Source of the DNA: Gammaproteobacteria bacterium
GTDB taxonomy: Bacteria > Pseudomonadota > Gammaproteobacteria > DSM-26407
Reading direction: 5' to 3'
NCBI GenBank assembly: GCA_028694565.1
Contig: JAQVKR010000195.1
Coordinates: 1-5,666, forward strand
DNA length: 5,666 bases
Below the pieces are notes generated by a model, which did not search any database, had not been told where the DNA came from, and saw nothing but the letters and a program-made list of their open reading frames with translations. The position numbers and the translations under genes are program-made. The stretch's first letter is position 1. The number at the start of each line of letters is the position of its first letter. This document shows, in pieces, positions 1 to 4,595 of the stretch.

Positions 1-1
1 C

Positions 2-661
2 TACGGCTCCGTGGACAAGATCGACATCATGCAGGTCGGCAACATGAACGACGCCTACCTCGGCCTGACCCGGGTGGGCAACGCCGTGGCCTACGTGACG
101 CCGAACTTCAACGGCCTGTCGGGCAAGCTGGCGCTGGTCATCGACAACGGCGGCGCCGAGGACGTGGGCGACGATTTCGCCGACTGGTGGAACCTGTCGG
201 TGGACTACGACAACGGCCCGCTGAGCGTCGGCGCCTCCTACCTGGCCGCCCAGGGTGACGTGGACGGCGCGCTGTGGGGTCTCGCCGCGAAGTACAACTT
301 CGGCATGTTCGCCCTCATCGGCCAGTTCGAGCAGGCCGACGAGGACTACATCGCTGCCGCGCGCCCGGGTAATTTCGGCGGCACCGCCATTGAGGGCGAC
401 ACCACCTCCTACGCCCTGGGCGGCGAGGTCTACCTCGGCAACAACACCCTGCGCGCCACCTACGGCCACGTGGACAGCGACGAGAACGACGGCAGCGTCT
501 GGACCCTGGGCGTCGAGCACAACTTCAGCAAGCGCACCCGGATCTTCGCCGAGTACGAGGATTCCGAGCTGAACCGCGTGAAGCACACCGTCGGTTCCGT
601 CTCCGACTACCACGACATCGAGGGCCAGCGCTTCGGCGTCGGCATTCGCCACGACTTCTGA
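2..661 (+). CDS. Outer-membrane porin, paralog 1 (5' end outside the window)
   Basis: A trimeric general porin of the Gram-negative porin family (OmpC-like/Porin_4), expected to form a 16-strand beta-barrel for passive diffusion of small hydrophilic solutes. The frame is open from base 2. The first codon aligns with residue 110 of porin 3, so roughly the first 109 residues, including the signal peptide and the start of the L3/eyelet region, lie upstream of the window. A GTG at 11 is internal, not the start. Visible family traits are alternating amphipathic strands, NAVAYVTPNFNGLSG, KYNFGMFALIGQFE, GGEVYLGNNTLRA, and a C-terminal strand ending RHDF, whose terminal Phe is the usual BAM-complex recognition residue. 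The central part follows porin 3 (FADWWN, SYLAA, DGALWG), while the last strand (GVGIRHDF) follows porin 2, suggesting a mosaic. It ends 24 nt before its own terminator hairpin. Substrate cannot be told from sequence. Confidence 0.93.
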   Translation, partial: YGSVDKIDIMQVGNMNDAYLGLTRVGNAVAYVTPNFNGLSGKLALVIDNGGAEDVGDDFADWWNLSVDYDNGPLSVGASYLAAQGDVDGALWGLAAKYNFGMFALIGQFEQADEDYIAAARPGNFGGTAIEGDTTSYALGGEVYLGNNTLRATYGHVDSDENDGSVWTLGVEHNFSKRTRIFAEYEDSELNRVKHTVGSVSDYHDIEGQRFGVGIRHDF

Positions 662-685
662 TCCCCTCGCGGGGAATCGGATCGT

Positions 686-717
686 ACTGTGGGCGCCTGC
701 GGGCGCCCACAGTTTTT
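686..717 (+). terminator. Rho-independent terminator after porin 1
   Basis: A perfect 12-bp stem (686-697 with 702-713) carries the core GTGGGCGCC/GGCGCCCAC around a TGCG loop and runs directly into TTTTT at 713-717. A smaller CCCC-TCGC-GGGG hairpin lies just upstream at 663-674. The structure separates porin 1 from porin 2 transcription. Confidence 0.9.
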
Positions 718-732
718 CCGCCAGTGGTTGAA

Positions 733-754
733 GAATCGCGCCGCCCACCGATTC
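733..754. promoter_or_regulatory. Short inverted repeat upstream of the porin 2 promoter
   Basis: GAATCG (733-738) and CGATTC (749-754) form 6-bp arms with a 10-nt spacer, about 35 bp upstream of the proposed -35 of porin 2. The size and position would fit a dimeric regulator site. The arms are short enough to occur by chance, no regulator is recognised, and no matching site is seen upstream of porin 3. Confidence 0.2.
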
Positions 755-788
755 GCCGTGCGTGGCCGCCGAAATGTGAATTCGTTTG

Positions 789-817
789 TTGTGGTCACAA
801 GACAGTAGTTGTATTAT
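789..817 (+). promoter_or_regulatory. Probable sigma-70 promoter of porin 2
   Basis: TTGTGG (789-794) and TATTAT (812-817) are separated by 17 bp, inside the only AT-richer stretch of the 220-bp gap between the porin 1 stop and the porin 2 start. Transcription would begin near 824, leaving a leader of about 58 nt. That leader contains a small GGAC-TGCG-GTCC hairpin at 829-840. The -10 is good and the -35 matches only in TTG. Confidence 0.45.
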
Positions 818-881
818 CGCCACCATTGGGACTGCGGTCCTGGACGATACTCTCTGTGACTAACCAACTGGAGTTGCATCC

Positions 882-1814
882 ATGAAGAAAATCCTCTCCC
901 TCGCCGTTGCCGCGGCACTGGTCGCTCCGCTGGCCGCCGCCGCCAACCCCACCCTGTACGGGCGCGTCACCGTAAGCCTGGCCCACGAAGATCTCGACGG
1001 CCTGGATTCCGCCTGGAACGTGCAGGACAACGCCTCCCGCATCGGCGTGAAGGGCTCCGAGGATCTCGGCAACGGCCTGTCCGCCATTTACCAGTTCGAG
1101 TTCTCCGTGGACGCCTCCGACTCCGGCAACCTGGGCGGTCGCCTGGCCTATGCCGGCCTGACCGGCGGCTTCGGCACCTTCGCCATGGGCCGCCAGTGGA
1201 CGCCCTACTACAACACCGTGGACAAGACCGACATCATGGAGTCGGGCTTCTCCAACGACTACTACCTGGGCCTGTCCCGGGTGGGCAACGCCGTCGCCTA
1301 CGTGACCCCGAACTTCAATGGTCTGTCCGGCGCCGTGGCGCTGGTGGTCGACAACGGCGGTGACGAGGACACCGGCGAGGACTTCGCCGACTGGACCAAC
1401 GTCTCCGTCGACTACAGCAACGGCCCGCTCTCCGTGGGCGGCTCCTGGCTGCGCGAGAACAATGGCGAGGGTGACCTCTGGGGCCTGGCCGCGAGCTACA
1501 ACTTCGGCATGTTCTCCATCATCGGCCAGTACGAGGACGCCGAGTCCGACTTCACCGGCGCCGACGACCAGACCTCCTGGGCGCTGGGCGGCGAGGTCTA
1601 CTTCGGCAACAACACCGTTCGCGGTGTCTACGCCAACGTGGACGCCGGCTACGACGGCGACGCCACCTCCTGGATCCTGGGCGTCGACCACGCCTTCAGC
1701 CAGCGCACCAAGGTGTTCGCCGAGTACATGGACACCGAACTGGCCTACTCGGATCGGCTGAAGGGCTACACCGACGGTCAGTACTTCGGCGTCGGCATCC
1801 GCCACGACTTCTGA
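882..1814 (+). CDS. Outer-membrane porin, paralog 2 (complete, 310 aa)
   Basis: A complete general porin that forms outer-membrane diffusion channels, 310 aa long, within the usual size of the OmpC-like/Porin_4 family. ATG 882 is supported by GGAG at 870-873 with an 8-nt spacer and by a classical Sec signal peptide: MKK, a hydrophobic core, then AAA before Asn22 as the likely cleavage point, leaving a mature start of NPTLYGRV. Residues 56-74 hold the family block GVKGSEDLGNGLSAIYQFE. Residues 91-110 (AGLTGGFGTF, GRQWTPYY) enter the L3 eyelet region. The chain ends RHDF with the BAM-type terminal Phe. By hand count the mature chain has about 42 Asp/Glu against 14 Lys/Arg, very acidic for a porin. 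It lies 220 bp after porin 1 and 171 bp before porin 3, with its own promoter candidate and terminator, so it is probably monocistronic. It is the most divergent of the three in residues 186-196, a likely surface-loop difference. Substrate preference is unknown. Confidence 0.95.
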   Translation: MKKILSLAVAAALVAPLAAAANPTLYGRVTVSLAHEDLDGLDSAWNVQDNASRIGVKGSEDLGNGLSAIYQFEFSVDASDSGNLGGRLAYAGLTGGFGTFAMGRQWTPYYNTVDKTDIMESGFSNDYYLGLSRVGNAVAYVTPNFNGLSGAVALVVDNGGDEDTGEDFADWTNVSVDYSNGPLSVGGSWLRENNGEGDLWGLAASYNFGMFSIIGQYEDAESDFTGADDQTSWALGGEVYFGNNTVRGVYANVDAGYDGDATSWILGVDHAFSQRTKVFAEYMDTELAYSDRLKGYTDGQYFGVGIRHDF

Positions 1815-1839
1815 GTTCGATTCAAGGCGGTATCAGGAG

Positions 1840-1867
1840 ACGGGCGCCCACGGGCGCCCGTTTTCTT
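1840..1867 (+). terminator. Rho-independent terminator after porin 2
   Basis: A 9-bp stem (1840-1848 with 1853-1861), ACGGGCGCC/GGCGCCCGT, closes a CACG loop and is followed by TTTTCTTT from 1861. It lies about 26 nt after the stop codon and shares the GGGCGCC core with the hairpins after porins 1 and 3. Confidence 0.88.
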
Positions 1868-1875
1868 TGCCCCTG

Positions 1876-1906
1876 TTACATTCAAGTCACATGTCGTTGC
1901 TATGGT
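1876..1906 (+). promoter_or_regulatory. Weak candidate promoter of porin 3
   Basis: TATGGT (1901-1906) is the best -10-like hexamer between the porin 2 terminator and porin 3. TTACAT (1876-1881) is the nearest -35-like element, but the spacing is 19 bp and the match is poor. The layout roughly parallels the region upstream of porin 2, which is the main reason to list it. It may be activator-dependent or wrongly placed. Confidence 0.22.
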
Positions 1907-1929
1907 TTCCACGCTGTCGCAATTCTGTG

Positions 1930-1951
1930 CCTGGCGCATCGCAGTGCCAGG
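1930..1951 (+). promoter_or_regulatory. Leader hairpin upstream of porin 3
   Basis: CCTGGCGC (1930-1937) pairs with GTGCCAGG (1944-1951), giving 8 bp with one G-U pair around a 6-nt loop. It ends 19 nt before the Shine-Dalgarno AAGGAG at 1971-1976. With no T-run it is not a terminator. It could affect mRNA stability or small-RNA control, both common for porin mRNAs, but nothing in the sequence proves either. Confidence 0.35.
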
Positions 1952-1985
1952 AAATGAATAGCCCACACACAAGGAGACCATAGAA

Positions 1986-2948
1986 ATGAAGAAGCTGTTT
2001 GCCGTGGCCGTCGCGGCTGCTTTCGCCGCGCCGCTGGCCGCCTCCGCCAACCCCATCCTCTATGGCCGGGTGAACGTGAACCTGGTCCATGAGGACGTCG
2101 AGGATTCCGACAGTGCCTGGGATCTCGAGAACAACTCCTCCCGTCTGGGCGTGAAGGGCTCCGAGGATCTGGGCAACGGCCTGTCCGCCATCTATCAGTT
2201 CGAATTCGGCGTCGACGCCTCCGACACCGGCGCGTTCAGCGGCCGCCTGGCCTATGCCGGCCTCTCCGGCGGTTTCGGCACCTTCGCCATGGGCCGCCAG
2301 TGGACCCCTTACTATGGCTCCGTGGACAAGGTCGACATCTTCCAGAGCAACAAGATGAACGACGAGTACATCGGCCCGAGCCGCATCGGCAATGCCGTGG
2401 CCTACGTGACGCCTGACTTCAACGGCCTGTCCGGCAAGCTGGCCCTGATTATCGACAATGGCGGCGACGAGGACCTGGGCGAGGAGTTCGCCGACTGGTG
2501 GAATGTCTCGGTGGACTACGATAATGGTCCGTTCAGCTTGGGCGTCTCCTACCTGGCCGCCGAGGGTGACGCGGATGGCGCCCTGTGGGGTGTGGGCGCC
2601 AAGTACAACTTCGGCATGTTCGCCCTCATCGGCCAGTTCGAGTCGGTGACCGACGTGGATGGCCTGGACTTCGATGCCTATGGCATCGCCGGCGAGGTCT
2701 ACTTCGGCAACAATACCCTCCGCGCCAAATATGCCCGGCAGGATATCGAAGTGGACGGTGTGGGTGACGCCGATCCGACTAACTGGGTGCTGGAGCTCGA
2801 GCACAAGTTCAGCAAGCGGACCCGGATCTTCGCCTCCTACGAGGATTCCGAAGGCGGCATCGGCATGTCCAAGTTGCTGGACGATCCGGACAGCATCGAT
2901 TTCGGCGACAGCCAGCGCTTCAGCCTCGGCCTGCGCCACGACTTCTGA
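1986..2948 (+). CDS. Outer-membrane porin, paralog 3 (complete, 320 aa)
   Basis: A complete general porin of the OmpC-like/Porin_4 family, 320 aa, expected in the outer membrane as a trimeric barrel. ATG 1986 is set by AAGGAG at 1971-1976 (9-nt spacer) and by a Sec signal peptide MKKLFAVAVA... ending ASA before Asn22, giving a mature start NPILYGRV. It keeps the block GVKGSEDLGNGLSAIYQFE (56-74), the L3-region block GTFAMGRQWTPYY (98-110), KYNFGMFALIGQFE (206-219) and a terminal RHDF. Compared with porin 2 it differs in residues 186-200 and has a longer acidic stretch before the last strand (about residues 288-310, DDPDSIDFGDSQ), both probably external loops. Its central region is much closer to porin 1 than to porin 2. 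A 32-nt block (2274-2305) is identical to porin 2 at 1170-1201. It is the last of the three-gene array and converges on the liv operon. Confidence 0.95.
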   Translation: MKKLFAVAVAAAFAAPLAASANPILYGRVNVNLVHEDVEDSDSAWDLENNSSRLGVKGSEDLGNGLSAIYQFEFGVDASDTGAFSGRLAYAGLSGGFGTFAMGRQWTPYYGSVDKVDIFQSNKMNDEYIGPSRIGNAVAYVTPDFNGLSGKLALIIDNGGDEDLGEEFADWWNVSVDYDNGPFSLGVSYLAAEGDADGALWGVGAKYNFGMFALIGQFESVTDVDGLDFDAYGIAGEVYFGNNTLRAKYARQDIEVDGVGDADPTNWVLELEHKFSKRTRIFASYEDSEGGIGMSKLLDDPDSIDFGDSQRFSLGLRHDF

Positions 2949-2972
2949 TCATCCCTCCGGAATGCATCGGTC

Positions 2973-3005
2973 CGGGACGGGCGCCCGCGGGTGCCCGTCC
3001 CGTTT
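2973..3005 (+). terminator. Probable terminator after porin 3
   Basis: A 13-bp stem (2973-2985 with 2990-3002) with one G-U pair closes a CGCG loop. It shares the ACGGGCGCC/GGYGCCCGT core with the porin 2 terminator. Only TTT follows (3003-3005), so termination may be weaker than at the other two sites and could let antisense transcripts run towards livF. Confidence 0.7.
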
Positions 3006-3076
3006 GCTGGCGGTGTCGGGTTCCGGGTCGCGTGGTGGATTCGTTGTTCACCATGCAGGCCCGGGGAAGAGACGGC

Positions 3077-3239
3077 TTAACCGCGGATCACACAGATTTC
3101 GCCGCCGGTTTCAGAATTGCAGGCGGAGCATTGCGGAAACCGTGCTTGTCGGACAGATGTCCCGACATGTCCAGCCGGCGCCGCGACACGCCTTTCTGAA
3201 AAGGCCAATCTGCGCTAAATCAGCGTATTCCGCGGCTTA
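3077..3239. repeat. Imperfect inverted-repeat segment in the convergent gap
   Basis: The left arm (3077-3104, TTAACCGCGGATCACACAG and onward) and the reverse complement of the right arm (3205-3239, TAAGCCGCGGAATACGCTG and onward) align with small gaps. Shared words are TAA, CCGCGGA and GATTT followed by CGC. The arms resemble the common dispersed bacterial repeat built on ACGCAGATT-like words; that resemblance is from memory. The roughly 100 bp between them have no credible ORF. They contain CGGTTTC/GAAACCG arms (3106-3112 with 3136-3142) and a hairpin TGTCGG/CCGACA (3147-3152 with 3162-3167). This looks like a non-coding miniature element or decayed repeat pair. No target-site duplication was identified. 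Confidence 0.45.
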
Positions 3240-3288
3240 GAGTCTTTGCGTCCTACCCTGGTGTCGCTGGCGCCTTGGCGGTGAAAAA
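3240..3288 (-). repeat. Degenerate copy of the TTTCACC...AAGGC...AAGA repeat family
   Basis: Read on the minus strand this stretch starts TTTCACCGCCAAGGCGCCA and ends GGACGCAAAGA before position 3240. It matches the repeat at 4549-4577 at TTTCACC, C, AAGGC, C, A, GGAC, C and AAGA, with the same G/A and C/G substitutions recurring in each unit and about 14 extra bases in the middle. It begins two bases after the livF stop, overlaps the T-run of the liv terminator, and adjoins the right arm of the segment at 3077-3239. Confidence 0.5.
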
Positions 3289-3308
3289 GCCTACCCTCCC
3301 AGGTAGGC
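3284..3308 (-). terminator. Intrinsic terminator of the liv operon, overlapping the livF stop
   Basis: On the minus strand GCCTACC (3308-3302) and GGTAGGC (3295-3289) form a perfect 7-bp stem around a 6-nt loop TGGGAG, followed directly by TTTTT (3288-3284). The 3' arm contains the livF TAG, and the 5' arm and loop encode the last residues AYLG. The hairpin would form only after the ribosome leaves the end of livF. Confidence 0.78.
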
Positions 3309-4001
3309 CCGGCGCACCGCGTCGTTGCTGAGCAGGTTGTCGCCGGTATCCTCCAGCACGATGCGCCCCGTTTCCAGGACATAGCCGCGATCGGCCAGTT
3401 GCAGGGCCCGGTGGGCATTCTGCTCCACCAGGAAGATGGTCACTCCCTCGTCCCGGATCTCCTCGATGATGCGGAAGATCTGGCTGATGATCTGCGGCGC
3501 CAGGCCGAGGGAGGGTTCATCCAGAAGCAGCAGGCGGGGCCGGGTCATGAGGGCCCGACCGATGGCGAGCATCTGCTGCTCGCCGCCCGAGAGGGTGCCG
3601 CCGCGCTGGCGCCGGCGCTCGGCCAGACGGGGGAACAGCTCGAATACCCGCTCCATGTCCGCGTGGAGCTGTTCGGGCTGGGAGAAGAAGCCGCCCATGT
3701 GCAGATTCTCCTCCACGGTGAGGCCGGGGAAGATGCGCCGGCCCTCGGGCACCACGGCGATGCCGTGCCGGATGATGTCCCAGGTCTGGAGCGCGCTGAT
3801 GTTCCGGCCCTCGAACAGCACCTTGCCGGCCGCCACGCGCGGGTCGCCGCAGGCCGTCATCAGCAGCGTGGTCTTGCCCGCGCCGTTGGCGCCGATCAGG
3901 GTCACGATCTCGCCGGCGTTCACCGCCACCGAAACCCCCTTCAGGGCCTCCACCTGCCCGTAGCGGGTATGGACGTTCTGCAGTTCGAGTATGGGTGTCA
4001 T
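3291..4001 (-). CDS. livF: Branched-chain amino-acid ABC importer ATPase LivF
   Basis: One of the two cytoplasmic ATPases that power LivHM-type import of leucine, isoleucine and valine from a periplasmic binding protein. At 236 aa it is full length. Walker A GANGAGKT is at 37-44. The Q-loop position carries the LivF-type VPEGRRIFP (84-92, Glu86). The signature LSGGEQQ is at 137-143 and Walker B LLLLDEP at 157-163. The switch region is VEQNAH (192-197), with Gln where LivG has His, as is usual for LivF. The end RRAYLGG is typical. ATG 4001 is the only reasonable start, because an in-frame TGA lies just upstream at the edge of the inverted repeat. The ribosome site is poor (GAG only 3 nt before ATG), possibly because the preceding cassette separated livF from livG. 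It is last in the operon. Other amide or urea importers share this fold, but the livM match favours branched-chain amino acids. Confidence 0.95.
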   Translation of the reverse strand: MTPILELQNVHTRYGQVEALKGVSVAVNAGEIVTLIGANGAGKTTLLMTACGDPRVAAGKVLFEGRNISALQTWDIIRHGIAVVPEGRRIFPGLTVEENLHMGGFFSQPEQLHADMERVFELFPRLAERRRQRGGTLSGGEQQMLAIGRALMTRPRLLLLDEPSLGLAPQIISQIFRIIEEIRDEGVTIFLVEQNAHRALQLADRGYVLETGRIVLEDTGDNLLSNDAVRRAYLGG

Positions 4002-4009
4002 GTTCTCAA

Positions 4010-4014
4010 AAGCA
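4010..4014. repeat. Candidate target-site duplication, left copy (AAGCA)
   Basis: AAGCA lies two bases outside the left inverted repeat and matches AAGCA at 4578-4582, which directly abuts the right inverted repeat. Five bases is short, and the two-base offset on this side weakens the case. Confidence 0.3.
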
Positions 4015-4016
4015 TC

Positions 4017-4045
4017 TCACCACGAAGGCACGAAGGACACGAAGA
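4017..4045 (+). repeat. 29-bp inverted repeat, left copy
   Basis: It is an exact reverse complement of 4549-4577. It starts TCAC and continues as three near-identical units: CACGAAGG (4021-4028), CACGAAGGA (4029-4037) and CACGAAGA (4038-4045). Identity to the other copy stops sharply inward. It ends 15 nt from the livF start and 2 nt from the GxxExxY stop codon. Confidence 0.92.
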
Positions 4046-4047
4046 TT

Positions 4048-4419
4048 TCAAAGGACGCGACGTCGTATGCCTTGGCGCAACAGTGGTACGTTGAAGTTGA
4101 TGAGCAGGCCAGTGCCGATGCTTGTCGCCTTCATGTAGCTGAGCAACTGCGCCTCGTGGATGGGCATGAGCCGTTCAACGCTCTTCAGCTCCACGATCAG
4201 GCTACTTTCCACGATGAGATCGACCCGATACGCGCAGTCCAGCAACAGCGACTTGTAACGGATTGCGACCTCCTGCTGCTGGGCGAAAGCCAATCCCCGT
4301 TGGGCCAGCTCATAGGCAAGGCACCGCTCATAAGCCGATTCCAACAACCCTGGACCCAGCTCCTTGTGTACTTCCAGGGCGCAGCCGATGACGCGCCTGG
4401 ACAGAGCATCGAATTCCAT
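4048..4419 (-). CDS. GxxExxY protein, PDDEXK-like nuclease fold (123 aa)
   Basis: A member of the GxxExxY family (PDDEXK_3 type), small proteins with a predicted restriction-endonuclease-like core and no established function. The name motif is present as GLLESAY (24-30, with Gly24, Glu27, Tyr30). Candidate catalytic residues are Asp67 in YRVDLIVE and Glu77-x-Lys79 in VELKS, followed by the conserved-looking HEAQLLSYM (88-96). LLINFNVPLLRQGIRR near the C-terminus is the usual ending. About 120-130 aa is normal for the family, so it appears intact. ATG 4419 is chosen because an in-frame TGA lies 13 codons upstream with no other ATG. The ribosome site (GGGGGCGA) is weak. It reads in the same direction as livG and livF but has no metabolic link to them, and its stop almost touches the left inverted repeat. 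Nuclease activity is inferred from motifs only. Confidence 0.88.
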   Translation of the reverse strand: MEFDALSRRVIGCALEVHKELGPGLLESAYERCLAYELAQRGLAFAQQQEVAIRYKSLLLDCAYRVDLIVESSLIVELKSVERLMPIHEAQLLSYMKATSIGTGLLINFNVPLLRQGIRRRVL

Positions 4420-4548
4420 TTCGCCCCCGGTTATTGTTTCGATCTCTCGTTTGTTTCACGCAGGAATTTCCGTGGTCTCCTCCTGCGGTCCTGGTCCACC
4501 AGTCATCGTCTGTCCCGTGCAACGAAACCACGCTCAGCTTCAGATCCT

Positions 4549-4577
4549 TCTTCGTGTCCTTCGTGCCTTCGTGGTGA
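4549..4577 (-). repeat. 29-bp inverted repeat, right copy
   Basis: It is an exact reverse complement of 4017-4045. On the minus strand it begins with TTTCACC just outside the perfect block and reads the same CACGAAGG-type units, 18 nt after the livG stop. The degenerate copy at 3240-3288 follows livF in the same way. The inward flank on the gene side (4420-4548) contains no other recognisable element apart from an AGGAGGAG word on the minus strand at 4477-4484. Confidence 0.92.
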
Positions 4578-4582
4578 AAGCA
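4578..4582. repeat. Candidate target-site duplication, right copy (AAGCA)
   Basis: AAGCA directly abuts the right inverted repeat and matches 4010-4014 in the same orientation. Joining the flanks through one copy gives a 26-nt livG-livF spacer. The short length leaves chance as a serious alternative. Confidence 0.3.
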
Positions 4583-4595
4583 ATGTTCCATATTA

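Larger units (their letters stand above)
4017..4577. mobile_element. Candidate repeat-bounded cassette carrying a GxxExxY gene, between livG and livF
   Basis: A 561-bp segment with perfect 29-bp inverted ends (4017-4045 and 4549-4577), one complete gene (4048-4419, minus strand) and about 130 bp of upstream non-coding DNA. It sits where LivG and LivF genes are normally adjacent. Only about 33 nt of the gap lie outside it, and a possible 5-bp direct repeat occurs at or near its edges. No transposase, resolvase or reverse transcriptase is present, so if mobile it must move through the nuclease-like protein, a partner encoded elsewhere, or homologous recombination between repeats. Insertion is an inference from context; the inverted repeat and the gene are directly visible. 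Confidence 0.5.

Noticed and set aside
795..1805. Long open frame (336 codons) antisense to porin 2
   Set aside because: It mirrors the coding porin with low-complexity Gly/Val/Ala-rich translation, no domain and no ribosome site; a shadow of GC-rich codon use.
1887..2939. Long open frame (350 codons) antisense to porin 3
   Set aside because: Same type of shadow as over porin 2. Both arise from the shared codon pattern of the paralogs, not from a conserved antisense gene.
2659..3240. 193-codon plus-strand frame across the end of porin 3 and the convergent gap
   Set aside because: Its start lies inside porin 3 in another frame, and its translation is Ser/Ala/Arg-rich with no ribosome site.
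4021..4045. Three CACGAAG-type units as a CRISPR or VNTR array
   Set aside because: Units are 8-9 bp with no spacers and form one block inside an inverted repeat; there are no cas genes.
3399..4094. 231-codon plus-strand frame over livF
   Set aside because: Antisense to a clear LivF with all ATPase motifs. Its tail SPRRHEGHED is just the inverted repeat translated.
4420..4548. A promoter for the GxxExxY gene
   Set aside because: GTGAAA and CAATAA on the minus strand are 17 bp apart, but both match the consensus poorly and the -10 would be too close to the ATG.
4328..4591. 87-codon minus-strand frame starting MEHCFHHEGTKDTKK
   Set aside because: The start is repeat-derived peptide, the rest is out of frame with the GxxExxY gene.
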